Below are positions 13,662-25,600 of a DNA stretch of 64,000 bases, one piece after another. The notes beneath the pieces are model-generated. The model was not told the origin of the DNA and did not search any database. It was given only the letters and a program-made list of their open reading frames with translations. Origin of the DNA: Dasyornis broadbenti (taxonomy: Eukaryota; Chordata; Aves; Passeriformes; Dasyornithidae); NCBI GenBank assembly GCA_013397935.1, contig VZRN01011463.1, positions 46,905-110,904 on the forward strand, in the 5' to 3' direction. Made by a program: the position numbers and the translations under genes. Numbering within the stretch: the stretch's first letter is position 1; each line of letters starts with the position of its first letter.

Positions 13662-15502
13662 GGCAGCTCTTTCTGTTGCGTCAAAGAGCCCACTGTGCAA
13701 TAGGAACAGTGAACAGAGTTGTTAAACTGGCAAGCTTTTGCTGAAGACAGCTTTTCAATATGCTCTCAGCATCGTCTCCCAGGGCTGGCTGGAGACAGTC
13801 CCACTCCTCTTATATGGACTCTGCTCCCTCAAGAGGCAATCGCTCTTAAGGATGGTTTCTATAAACATGTTGTTCTACTGGTTTGGCTGAACATGATGAG
13901 GGCAATTGCACGCATATACATACCTGCATTCAGGGAGCAGACCTGCACACACTTGGGGAAAATGTAGTCACACTCAAACTAGCCATCATTACCTCAGCTT
14001 AAGAGCAGGATGCTATTGATGACTGACTCCTTGCAGAAACTCCCTTCCCCACTTAGACCATTCAGCATGCTGTTAGAAAACGATTCTGAAAGGCACAGTA
14101 CTTAGAGAGGAAACCTCTAATGCAATTCCATTGGGACGCTGTAGCCCAAGCAGCGCTCTCTGATTAAAGGAAATCGGTTGTCACATGCTGCTGCCTAGCT
14201 TTGTGTGTAGTGTAGAGAGCTCAGAGAGCCACTAGAGACTGCAGCCATGCGGGATGAGTGAACTGTCCCTCCTGGGAATGATGGCTCCATCACTGAAGAC
14301 GTCTTCAGAAGCTGAACCAGTGTATATACTGTGGACGGGGTAAGGACAACGAGCAACCTGCTTAAACATTAGTACAGCCACATTCATCACCACATACAGG
14401 AAATCATCACACAGATCTCTGCAGGTGAGGACACCACCCTGCATCCCTTTTACAAGCCACGGAGACCTAAGCAAAGGTATTCAGAGCACAGTTCAATCTG
14501 CATCTGGTCCACTGATCTGCCTACTGGGCTTCACTGCCTACAAAGGGAACCCATGATAGCTTTCCCAAAAAGAGGTTGCAGACAGCAACAGTTTTAGAGA
14601 TGAGTGCCACTCCAAATGACAAGGTGATGAATGCCTGCAACATGTGCACAGAAAAAATTTGCAAGGAAGAACGGCATTGGTAACAGACAGGAATAAAAAA
14701 GGGAAAATACAAACCACGGAATGCACTTCTCAACATGACTGCAAAATTAAGAGCGGGGACAAACATATGCAGCTGGTTAATTTAGAATTTCTTTTCTATT
14801 TATATCTTTCAGAGTTGCCACAGGGACATTATGAGCCTGAATATGTGGGAACACAGCAGAAGGGAAGGAACTTTATCCAGGAGTTAAATTCTCGCTGTTC
14901 ATGTTCTTTCTCTACTTAGAAAACCTCTATATGGAAAAATTACTTCTTTAACAGCTTCTCTTGAAATCCTTCCAGTTGAAAATTAATTTCATTCCTAAAA
15001 AGTGTTTCCATATATGACAGAATAAGTTTCTGCAAAATGTACCTTTAACTTAGAAGTGAAATACAGCATTTTCTAAGCTTTCAACCCCGTAAATTTAATG
15101 CAAGTTCCTATTTGTGCATGAAAAGTGTGTTGCTTTATTGTACTCTCACAACACCAGACAACTCACCATGTCCAAAGCCCCAGCTGTAGTGTCACTGGAG
15201 TCATATGAGCGTAGCTTTTGCCATATGAGAGTAGAGTGATTAATAATTCTCTCTGTGCTGTGTGGAAGATAATTACAATCTGGATCAGTTTCCCAGATCT
15301 AAAAGCTAGGCAGATATTTTAACACATCTCATAATAATAATACCTGCTCATAAGATTACCTAAATGTTTCCCCCTATAAATCGAGAATCTCCACCACTCA
15401 TCACTGTCAAACTGCAGGCTGAAGGAAACTGGTAATATTTGCTCTTTTCGTGAAATGGATTTTTTGTTTATCTTAGTACCATAAAAGAACAGTTATTTGC
15501 AT

Positions 15503-15570
15503 GTTGAGCAGGTGGTTGGATCAGATGATGTTCTGATGTCCCTTTCAACCTAAACTATCTTGATTTTGTG
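15503..15570 (+). repeat. CR1 LINE 3' end fragment
   Basis: The stretch contains GAGCAGGTGGTTGGATCAGA, then TGATGTCCCTTTCAACCTAA and a decayed TTGATTTTGTGAA tail, in the order of the CR1 3' terminus. It is a severely 5'-truncated, diverged copy on the plus strand. Confidence 0.75.
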
Positions 15571-18500
15571 AAAATGAGGTCAATTATTAAAAGCTGCCTT
15601 AGGCTATTACAGAAATTAAGTGGACTGTGGCCAACTCCAGTGTTTTGAAGCCACAATTTGGATTCAACTGTCAAGACTAAACACAGTTTCAGAGTCAAAG
15701 ATCTCCATTCTGTCATTTTGGGAGAAGCTACCAGATCTGCTGAAACATAAAACATAAGCATGAGGTCATTAATAGATATCACTTTATAGAGAGGCCTGTA
15801 TTGGTTCCCACACATCCCCTGCTGTTCCACTCTTGGATTCCCAATCTCCTTTTGTTTTTCCCTTCTTATTTATCATCCAGTCATCTAATTTCAATTTAGT
15901 GTCTTTCAGCTGCAAGGGACAAAGAAGATATTGAGAATTCTCAGTGACTGAAAGCCCAGACAACTCATTTTAGCTGTAGAAATTCCTTCACACAAAGCAA
16001 AGGACACAGAATTGATTAAGAAAAAAAAAACATGCAAAACCTTTTGCACAGTTCCTAGCTTCTGTGTAGACTCCACCACACAGCTAGCTCAACATAGACT
16101 GTCTTCTCCAAGGCCTCACTCAGAAGATGTTAAGATTACCCTTTTCAAATCTTTTCAGTATTATGCAAAGCTTTAGCTTCCTTGTTACCCATGCCAGACA
16201 TCAGCTCCTGATCCCCAGGCCTAAGGAGTAACTATCAGTTCAAGCCCACAATATTTAGCACAGCAGTTATCCCAACCTTTGCACCACCACATTGTACGCT
16301 ACTTTATCCCATACCTAAAACTCAACCTACCTGCCCCTAGGGCTTGTTGTTAATACACCAGTCCTGTGTTAGTGACAACAACCTATGCCACCAAGCCAGG
16401 AAAGCCAACACAGAACGGTTGCTATCTGCTGGGATTATACTGGATTATACTGGATCTAGAAATGTGGAAGATGGAGAATGACATTCAGAGCCCTTTGCCG
16501 CTGCCAAGTGCCAACCTAACGCTTTCCAAACACTCTCTTGGCTCATAGAGCCCCACTTTTGTGGTGCAGAAGGAGCTTGAAGTGCTACCACCAAGGTCTA
16601 CAATATTGCCTTTGCATATTGTACTTCATACATCATGTATCTGTCCCTGTGCTGTATCAGCTACATTGCCTGAATCCACGGCAAGAACTATCTCTGTTAT
16701 TCACAGGCTTTCCCCAAGAAATGGGATGATCTTCCCAGGGAAAAATTATCCTTCACAAGGTGGGATGACTCAACTGCCTTGAGGTCAATGCTGCCTCTTT
16801 CCTGCTATAGAAGGTTACAAAGCCTCTTCCTGAAAAACAAGGCTCATGTAGGCATTTCAGCTGAGTCCTGTATTCCTGCAGGAAGGAGGCTGTGTGCACT
16901 TCCAATTGTCTGGCTAAAATGTTGAGTTTCAGCATGTCCTACACTTTGGAAATCAAAACAGCACAATCTGGCCAAGAAATCAGGAATGCCACTTTAAGTG
17001 GAGAGGAAGCTTCAGACCCTGACAGCCAAAGACCAGTCCTACCTCCACCTGCCTGCTTGGCTCTTGGAATGGAAGATGAGTGTGCAGTGCCCTTGGCACA
17101 TCAGTAACTCAAATTTAGTACAGCAAGTTTACCTGGGCTCTAAACAGAGTCAGCCTGGCTAAAAACTGTAGTTTATATTCCAAGCACCCTCAAATACAAG
17201 TCCTATGTCACCTGTCACAGTGCCCATATTCTGAAGAATCACAGTGCTCCTCTTCCTCCATCCACAAATAAAGCATAGGTGGTGTTTCCTGCTCACTCAC
17301 TGGCATCACTTGCCCCAGTCCCCTGCAAGTCTGATCCTGCTGCCAGTCATGTACCTGTGAGAGGCTCACAGAGCAAACAGTTTTACTTCCTAAGCCCAGG
17401 GGTCAGCTTAATGTAAGCTCCTTCTTAGGTCTAAACTCTTCCAAGCCTCAACTACCTTTGCCTGTATCCCTTTCAGACTTCTTCCCTTGTGTCAAGTAAT
17501 CCTGTTTGTATGATGCAAAACTGGAATCTCAATTGCCTGGAAGGGCTGCGTGGATTAGCAAACACATGGGGCATTAGAAATGGAGAAGCAAGGATTCAAC
17601 AAATCTCTGCAAGAGGCAGCAGTACATTGTTTGAAAAAAACAGATTATTCACAGCTTTAAAAAAAAATTTAGAAATCCAGTGTTCAGCAAACACACTGCC
17701 ACACACACAAGAATAATAATAATAAAAAAGGGTGTTTCTAATTTGATGGAGGTGCTCCCCTTTGCCTAATGGATTAAATACAGCTACATCTTGCTTTCAG
17801 GACACCTTGTGAAACTGGTGCAAAAACTGCCATTTCTCTGCCTAGCTGGTGTCTTAGGGGTGATTCTGCACCAGCAATTTTTCAGAGGACTCCTCACACA
17901 TCCATTAATTTTTGAAAGTAACATTTGGTAATCCCTTGCCATTCATTTCACTCCTGCAGCATCCTGATTCTGGCCTCACAAGCAGCATATGAGGAACCCC
18001 AACCAGCCCATCAGTTCTTGCTGGGCAGTTTCTGAAGAGACAGAATACACAATTTTATTACCATATTCAGCCCTATAACGGAAACTCCTTAAATTATTAT
18101 TATTTTTAAATCAAATTTGGCTGTATACATGTGCACAGGCACATAGAGAAGAGCTCTGGGTAGACCTACGCACCAGCCAGTGATTAACATTGCTGCACTT
18201 GCAGGGGATTGCAGGGCTGTGAAGTCATTTTTAAAGATCTGTGCCGTCCTATAGCAGTTTATAGTTTGATAGTAAGGGCAGGAGAGGAAGAAGAGGAGGA
18301 GCCTCTTTTATGAGGGACAGCTGACTTTCTGCAGTGGCTTCGTCACCTCTCTGAATGGCAGTGTAATCACATACTTTGTGTTTCTTCCAAGTACAACCGA
18401 CCAGTGTATGGTGAGAGTCCTGAGAAAGGGGGCAATGAACAGGGCCCCGGCAGCAGCCAATGTGCACCGCTGACAGATGGGGTCAGCTGCGTACCCTAAG

Positions 18501-19504
18501 TCACTTTTGCAACAGGTGTTACTGCCATCATCTGTCACGGATCCCTAATTAGTATTTGTTAGTGCATCAGCAGGAAGTCAAAACAGGATATAGAATCATG
18601 ACAATTCAAAGTTAGCCTGGACTCAGCTCCCTTTACAAGCAGGCTTCTAGCTGAAATTGCTGATTTTCACATGGCAGCTCTCCCCCAGGCACAACCAACA
18701 CTGTGGCCACAGAGAGAAATCAAATCAGATTCCCACCAAAAGAGCATGGAAAGACTGGCAATTGATAACAGTATGGAGAAGAGGAGCTGAGAAGCCAAAT
18801 TCCAAACCCTCACAGGGACTCTACAGCTGACAATCTGTGGCAGGCCATCAGCTGGCCAACAGGTTTTCACCTCCAGCAAAATGAATGGATATGTGGGCCT
18901 TGTGCCATAACTGAGAAAGAACAAGGCAAAAATACGCCAGCCACCTCAGCAGGAAAAGGACCTTGCCTTTTATCTGTAACAGAGGTTATGAGTCTGTTAG
19001 AGCTATTTGCTGAAGGGATTATTGCACTAACTTTTAGATGTGTAGATTTACGGATTTGGTCAGTGGAAGTCCCCAAGTGCAAAGTCTGTAAGGTCTGTTG
19101 CAACATCAGAAAGAAGAGCCTACTTGAAAGGAGCAAACAAGAAGGAAAGAAACTAGAAAGATTTAAATTGTATCTAAGTAGCACAAAGGGTTAAGTTAGC
19201 AATCAAATGTCCTAACAGTGAAAACTAATGGTAACAAGCAAGTCTCAGTTGCTAGCTGTTGACAGATAGGTGCTTATCCATGGTGAAAGGTCCTGCTTTT
19301 CTTTGGCACTTGCCAGTGGTGACTTTGGTAGTGGACTGTAAGAACTTTAGAGAAGCACTAGCCCAGACAGCAGTGCCTTGGACTTTTAAAGTGACGTTTG
19401 ACTTGCAGCAACATCAGCTTTAGGACAACAGTGCCTCACTGCCGCTCACATCAGTGACTTAACTCGGCGCCGGCCCAGCCCACCGCCCAATTGTCTGCCC
19501 TCTT

Positions 19505-19517
19505 CCAAGATGGCGGC
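19505..19517 (+). promoter_or_regulatory. YY1-type motif
   Basis: CCAAGATGGCGGC matches the extended YY1 core AAGATGGCGGC. This long form is typically found within a few tens of bases downstream of the start site of housekeeping genes. Its position about 130 bp before the INTS10 start codon is consistent with that role. Confidence 0.6.
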
Positions 19518-19594
19518 GAGCGCGAGCTCCTCGGTGACGCACATCGCCAGGGTGGGGCGGAAGTGCGGGCACGCCCGCCGCAGTGTGCGCCGCA

Positions 19595-19604
19595 GCGCAT
19601 GCGC
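19595..19604. promoter_or_regulatory. NRF1-type palindrome
   Basis: GCGCATGCGC is a perfect palindromic match to the NRF1 consensus, lying 45 bp upstream of the INTS10 start codon inside the CpG island. It also contains an upstream ATG (19599) out of frame with INTS10, so if it lies in the transcript it would open a short overlapping upstream frame. Confidence 0.65.
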
Positions 19605-19648
19605 GCCACCCGGCGGCTGAGGCGGAGCCAGGCCGGGCCGGGCGCAAG

Positions 19649-22600
19649 ATGTCGGCGCAGGGGGACTGTGAGTTCCTGGTGAAGCGGGCCCGGGAGCTGG
19701 TACCGGGGGACCTGTGGGCGGCCAAGGCCTGGCTCATCACGGCGCGGAGCCTCTACCCCGCCGACTTTAACATACAAGTGAGCGTTGTCGTACCCGCTCG
19801 GTACCGGGGACCCCCTCCGCTCGCTCGCGCTGCCTCGCTGCGGACCCTGCCTGATTGACAGGCGGCTCGGCCAATGGAGGCGAGGAGGGGCGGGGCGCTC
19901 GGTGCCGCGCTGATTTAGCGGTTAAAAAGCAAAGCAAAACAAAACAAACCTACTACTATTACTACTACTACTACTATTTAAAGTACCTCTCCTAATTATG
20001 GCTTTTGTAACAGCTTGGGGGTCTTTGCATTGCACTGAACTGGGTACAAACTCTGGCCAAAGAACTCTTTGAATTCTAAGCTTTCTGTTTGTGAAAAGTT
20101 AAGCCAGCGTGTTCACAGAAGCGTGGAGTGTTAAGGGTTGGAAGGGACCTTAAAGATCATCTAGTCCAACCGTCCTGCCATGGGCAGGCCCACATCCCAT
20201 TAGGCCAGGTTACCCCTAGCTTCATCCAGCCTGTTTCTTCACTTCCAGGGATGGGGCATCCACAACTTCTCCAGGCAACCTGTTCCGGTGTCTCACCAAC
20301 CTCACACTAAAGAATTTCTTCATAACGTATAATCTAAAGTTCCGCTCTTTCAGTTTGTATCCACTATTACTTGACCTATCACTTCCTGATGAAGAGTCCC
20401 TCTCTCAACTACTCTGTCAGCCTCCTTCAGATACTGGAAGGCTGTTAGTGTAAATAATGTTAATATTAAGTATAGTATCATACAGAATTGTGTTAATAAT
20501 GTTAAGTATATTATCATACAGAATTATATGCCTAAATTAATGTGTGATTAGATAGTCTAAATGCACCTTCTAATTTCTCCAGCAAATGTTGCAGTCCTTT
20601 CATTTTCTGTTATTCAGACTGCTGTGGCAAATCGAAGGACTAACATGATTGATAAATGTACTCGGGAAAGCTGATGTTCTGTTCTTGCATCCCACAGTAT
20701 GAGATGTACACTATTGAGAGGAATGCTGAAAGGACAGCGTCTGCAGGCAGGCTGCTCTATGACATGTAAGTAAACAGAGCTGGAACTCTACCTTTGTCCC
20801 ATGTGCTCCTTTCACAGAATCAGTTTGGGAAATAGCTCCGAGATGATGGAGTCCAACCTATGACCGAATACCACCTTGTCAAGCAGACCATGGCACTGAG
20901 TGCCACATCCAGTCTTTCCTTAAACACCTCCAGGGATGATGACTCCACCACATCCCTGGGCAACCCACTCCAATGTCTAATTACCCTTTTCTGTGAAGAA
21001 ATTCCTTCTAATGTCCAACCTAAACCTCTCCTGGTGCATCTTAAGACCATGTCATTTTGTCCTGTCACTGGTTGTTGGGAGAAGAGACCAACCCTCACCT
21101 GGCTACACCCTCCTTTCAAGTACTTGTAGAGAATGATAAGGTCATCCCTGAGGCTCCTTTTCTCCAGGCTAAACAACCCCAGCTCCCTCAGCCACTCCTC
21201 ACAGGACTTATGCTCCAGACCCTTCACCATCTCCATTGCCCTTCTCTGGACAAATAAATGTTGGGATTTCAAAAAACACAAACTGAGTGTTCTTGAAAAT
21301 CTGTGTGAATAAATTAAGCACAAAAGGTCTAATTAATTAAAAATAGACAGTAAAAAGGAAGACTTTATTTTCTGTTCTACCCAAACACGTACTTTTATGG
21401 GAAGCTTTTGTCTTGAGATCACTGTGCATTCCTTGCCTCAAACTTTATTACAGGTTTGTGAATTTTCCAGACCAACCTGCTGTATGGAGGGAAATCAGTG
21501 TTATTACATCAGCGTTAAGGAATGACTCCCAGGACAAGCAGACACAGTTTTTAAGAGGTAAGGATCCTATCCTGAAGGAATTTAAAGATAAGCCCTCTGA
21601 TTACATACCTAGTTTGGCAAGTAAATGTCAGTTTTTCTAACTTTGCCCGTGGACTGCAGGTTTGGGTTTTTTCCCCTCAATTCAGTCTTTGAGTCTTCAT
21701 TTGGTGTGTTAGGCTTAGGAAATCAAAGGGACAAGACAAGCTGATTCCCATTGCTTTGTCTCTGATATGGGTAGACTTACTCTGCCAGAACAAGAAGCAC
21801 ATAGAAAACCAATTGAATAGGGAATAAGTGGAATGGGACTTAAAAATCATCATCCCACAGATTGCAGAGAACAGTGAATGATGGTAAAAAAGGGGTTAAT
21901 TCTTTTTTATGAAGTGAGGGTTATAAAAATGAATGGTCACCAGAAGTGCTTGGCATTCACTGCTGGCAACCACAGGCAGTTTTGAAAGCAGGATTTGCAC
22001 CTGACAAATTATAACCTATAATATTTGAATTTGTGCTTTCATCTAATTGAATATGTGCTTCAGAAGCTCTAAGGATATTTCAGTTAAGAAGACATTTGGT
22101 TTTTCTTGGGGTGTGTTTATTTTTCAGAGAGAATACATAAAACATACAGGGAGAATATGTGAGTTTCTTTTTAGAGTCTCACTAGACGTTTAAATTGAAA
22201 AAACTTATATTTTAATAATGAAAGTATTAATTGTAAAAGTAGCATGTAAGTTAAAAAGTGAATGAACAGTTTTGAAAAAACATCTTGAAATGTCAAATAT
22301 CTAAGTATTGGGATTTTGAGTATTCCACTTACTAGCAGTCTTAATTGTCAATTCAAGTTTTTTGCATCCAAATAAACAGGTAAATATTTATTTGGTCTTC
22401 TCTGAAAGAAACAGACTTTTTTTCCAGGTATGTATATTAAAAGCAGAAAAAAGCTTAAGAAAATCCCTTTTCATTCAGCATGGCAAGGTGATGTTGATGG
22501 TCTTTTATGGTTTGTCAATCACCTTTACAATTCAGAGACAACAAGTTAAATGCTTTTTTTTTTTCTAAGGATTATTTGAGACCCTTCCTGGTCGGGTCCA

Positions 22601-25600
22601 GTGTGAAATGCTCCTGAAGGCAACAGAGCAGTGCTTTAACACATTAGAAAGGGCAGAAATGCTCCTTTTACTTCTGCGGCGTTTCCCGGAGACTGTGGTG
22701 CAACATGGGGTAAGAGAAGAGAAGCTCATAGTATTCAGGATATTGGCACTCTGTTTTTTGAGATTTTGCTGAAATGTGTTTTCCTTTGCTTAGTGAGAGG
22801 ATGGGTTTTTTTATTCACGTTTAATTGTGGCTAATAGTTCAGACTGTTGTATCTTGAGCTTACCACCGGGAAGGGATTGGGCAGAAAACAAATGGAAGCA
22901 AATAAAACAGTTCTTTGTTTTGTAAATGAAAGAATATCAGTCATATGTCACTTTCACGTGTCTGTGCACGTCTTTGCTGATACAGTTGTATGCACAGTTT
23001 TTCACTTGGTCTTGTTTTGCTATCTTCTGGCATTGCTTTTCACCTGTCATGAAGTATGACTATACATTTGTAGACTTGCACATGCTGTTGCCATAAAGTA
23101 AAATTGCTGTTCATGCATCCACTGAATTACTGTTCAACCCCATTGAATTGCAGTTCAAAAAGTTTCTAGATCTGCTGGTTCAGTGTTTGATTTTCACCTC
23201 TGCTCACACAGGTAGGCCTAGGAGAAACGTTGTTAGATGCTGAAAGTATTGAAGACCAAGAATCTCCAGTGAATTGTTTTAGAAAATTATTTGGTAAGAA
23301 GATACTAATGTTCTTATTTTACTATACAGCTTTTTAGTATGGTAAGATTCTGAGATCAATAAACTTCTTTCAAGGTTAGATTATGATTAGAAAACCATTT
23401 TAGTCAAAAGAGGCTCAGGCCACGTTTTAGTTCAGGCTGACTGTATGGTACAAATTGGTCCTAGAGCCATTCATGTGAGATTCTTTGTGGTGTGTGGTCA
23501 GCCAGAGATGAAGACTCCCATTGCTGGTTGAGAAACCTCACCTAGGACAAATAGAACAAAAAACACTACAAGCCTAAAGGATTTTTGGTTTGTTTTCTGT
23601 TTTAGTTTGTGATGTTCTTCCTCTGATAATTAACAACCCTGATGTACGACTTCCTGCCAGCTTGTTATATAAATATCTGAATAAAGCAGCGGAATTTTAT
23701 ATCAACTATGTAACTAGATCTACACAGACAGAAAGTCAATATCAAGGTAAGAATGTTTTATAAAATTAAGCTTTCTTGGAATGTATCCTAGTATCACTGA
23801 GGTGATGTCCATAAATAAAAAATGCATTGTTTTTATGTATCCCATAAAAAAGGATTAATAGTAGTATTTAGTGTTTCTTAGTTCTTTGATTCCAAAGTAC
23901 CTCATGGTGCTTTAGCTCCTTAGTCATGATGCTCATGATGCTTCAGCATATGTACTGAGAGAGGTAGGACAAAATGTCCAAGATGTCCTTGTCCAGCCTA
24001 TCAGCTCTCTTGTACAAAAAGGCAGAAATGCCTGCTGCTCCCTGTTAGCCTTCTGTGTAAATAATAGTTACCTTGAGAGCGCCAACGTAGTTTTTACGTG
24101 TCTTCTGTTGAAAATTAATCAGTTTGTTTGATTTCTTTATGAAGAGAGAAATGTGCTGGTTTTCCTAGGTTCACAAGATTCCTCTGATATTATGTCTCCA
24201 AGCAAGCGCAGCTCTCAGAAATATGTAATAGATGGTCTCACGGAGAAATCATCCCAGATTACAGATCCTTGGGAGAGGTTATTTAAAATATTGTCAGTGG
24301 TGGGAATGAGGTGTGAGTGGCAAATGGATAAGGGAAGAAGGTAAGAAAGGTGTACTTTTCTGGGTCTTTCCCCTCAAGAGGAATTTGGCTTTTTGATTCT
24401 TAAGAAGAACAATTCTCATTGAAGAACAATTTTAACACAAGAACATTATGTGTAAGTTCACAGCAGTGTTTCTTTCAAGATTGTACAAAGTAAAGCAAAA
24501 ATATTTCTCCAGAGAGCATTTTCAAATTAGTGTCTAAATTTTGGATGATTAAAGTCATGCATAAACACTATAGTGCTGTGGGGTATCCTTCTCTATGTGC
24601 CTCAGTAAAGAGAAACATGGTAAATGTTTTGTCAAATTTCACTAGCATGTATTCCCAGTCTCCACTGACTTGAGGCTGGGGGGATATCCTCAGCAGAAAC
24701 ACTGAGACTGTAATATTCACTATGCATTCATTCCTTTAGTTGTAGAGGCTGTGTAACATCCTGAATTCTTTTTGTCTCTCTTCCCCACAGAAGCTTTGGT
24801 GATATTTTGCACCGAATGAAAGATCTCTGCAGATACATCAGTAACTTTGATAGTGAAGCCCACATTAAATATAAGAATCAAGTAGTGTATTCCACAATGT
24901 TGGTCTTCTTTAAAAATGCTTTTCAATATGTCAGCAACATCCAGCCATCACTCTTTCAAGGTTAGTTTCTAATGTTTCAGCTTGTGTAATGAGTTCATTG
25001 TGATTTCATTGCTAATGTCTGAAAGATCTTTTCTCATCAGTCTTTTGAAACTGTCATCTTACAAAGCAACATTGACATGTTGATTTAACTTGTTATAATT
25101 ATCTCAAACCATTAATCTTACCAACAGTAGTTCATAACGGCTTCTGTAGTGAATCAGACCAAAGAGCCATCTGACTTAGCAATGTGGTTTCAACCTTGCC
25201 GAGCAGCAGTTGATTGTCTAGCAAAGAGAAGAGTAACAGACCAGATGTTAAGAGGAGCATCCCATGGATTGATTCCTACTCCTCCATGAGGATCATGTTT
25301 GTTTCGTTTTCTCCTCTGATTTTGTTTCTTTGAAGCTGACATTTTCCTGCTTTCCTTCAGTTGAAAGAAAATAAGTGAGGATATTTTTGCATTTGGAACA
25401 CACAAGAAATTTGTAATTAAGCAAATAAAAGCTGAGTAGGAGAAGATTTCCTGAAATTCACAAGCTTCCAACTTTGCTTTCTTTATATAATTTAAGCTTA
25501 ATCTTTGAGGTGTGTTTTGCACATTGGTCCTAATCTGTAATTAATTTGTAAATTGAATGTTTAACATACGAGTGTGTTACCTGTGCATTTTCCTACCCAC

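Larger units (their letters stand above)
1..19430. other. Long non-coding stretch, no exon recognised
   Basis: About 19.4 kb upstream of INTS10 in which no open frame reads like a known protein or shows a run of exon-like segments with matching splice phases. It is AT-rich and holds three short CR1 3' scraps, a G-quadruplex motif, poly(A) runs and a small tandem duplication at 2231-2285. In mammals CSGALNACT1 lies on this side of INTS10. I looked for its coding exons and for LPL and saw neither, so this may be intergenic or untranslated or intronic sequence of a neighbour whose exons lie outside the window. Distant regulatory elements cannot be recognised from one sequence. Confidence 0.55.
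19440..19920 (+). promoter_or_regulatory. CpG-island promoter of INTS10
   Basis: Base composition changes sharply from AT-rich to dense CG dinucleotides over this interval and returns to AT-rich just after 19920. It spans the first coding exon of INTS10 and its immediate upstream sequence. A YY1-type motif and an NRF1-type palindrome lie between 19505 and 19604, and a CCAAT box lies in intron 1 near 19871. No TATA box is evident. This is the usual layout of a TATA-less housekeeping promoter. The start site cannot be read from sequence, but a start near 19500 would fit the common position of YY1 motifs just downstream of the TSS. Confidence 0.75.

Noticed and set aside
1..19430. Search for CSGALNACT1 or LPL exons upstream of INTS10
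   Set aside because: None of the open frames on either strand resembles either protein.
19583..19648. In-frame upstream extension of INTS10 from a GTG
   Set aside because: Human INTS10 starts at the MSAQGDCEF methionine; the extension lacks an ATG and lies in the CpG-rich 5' UTR.
20820..21323. 167-codon minus-strand open frame in INTS10 intron 2
   Set aside because: It lies almost entirely in a CR1 3' end and is repeat-derived.
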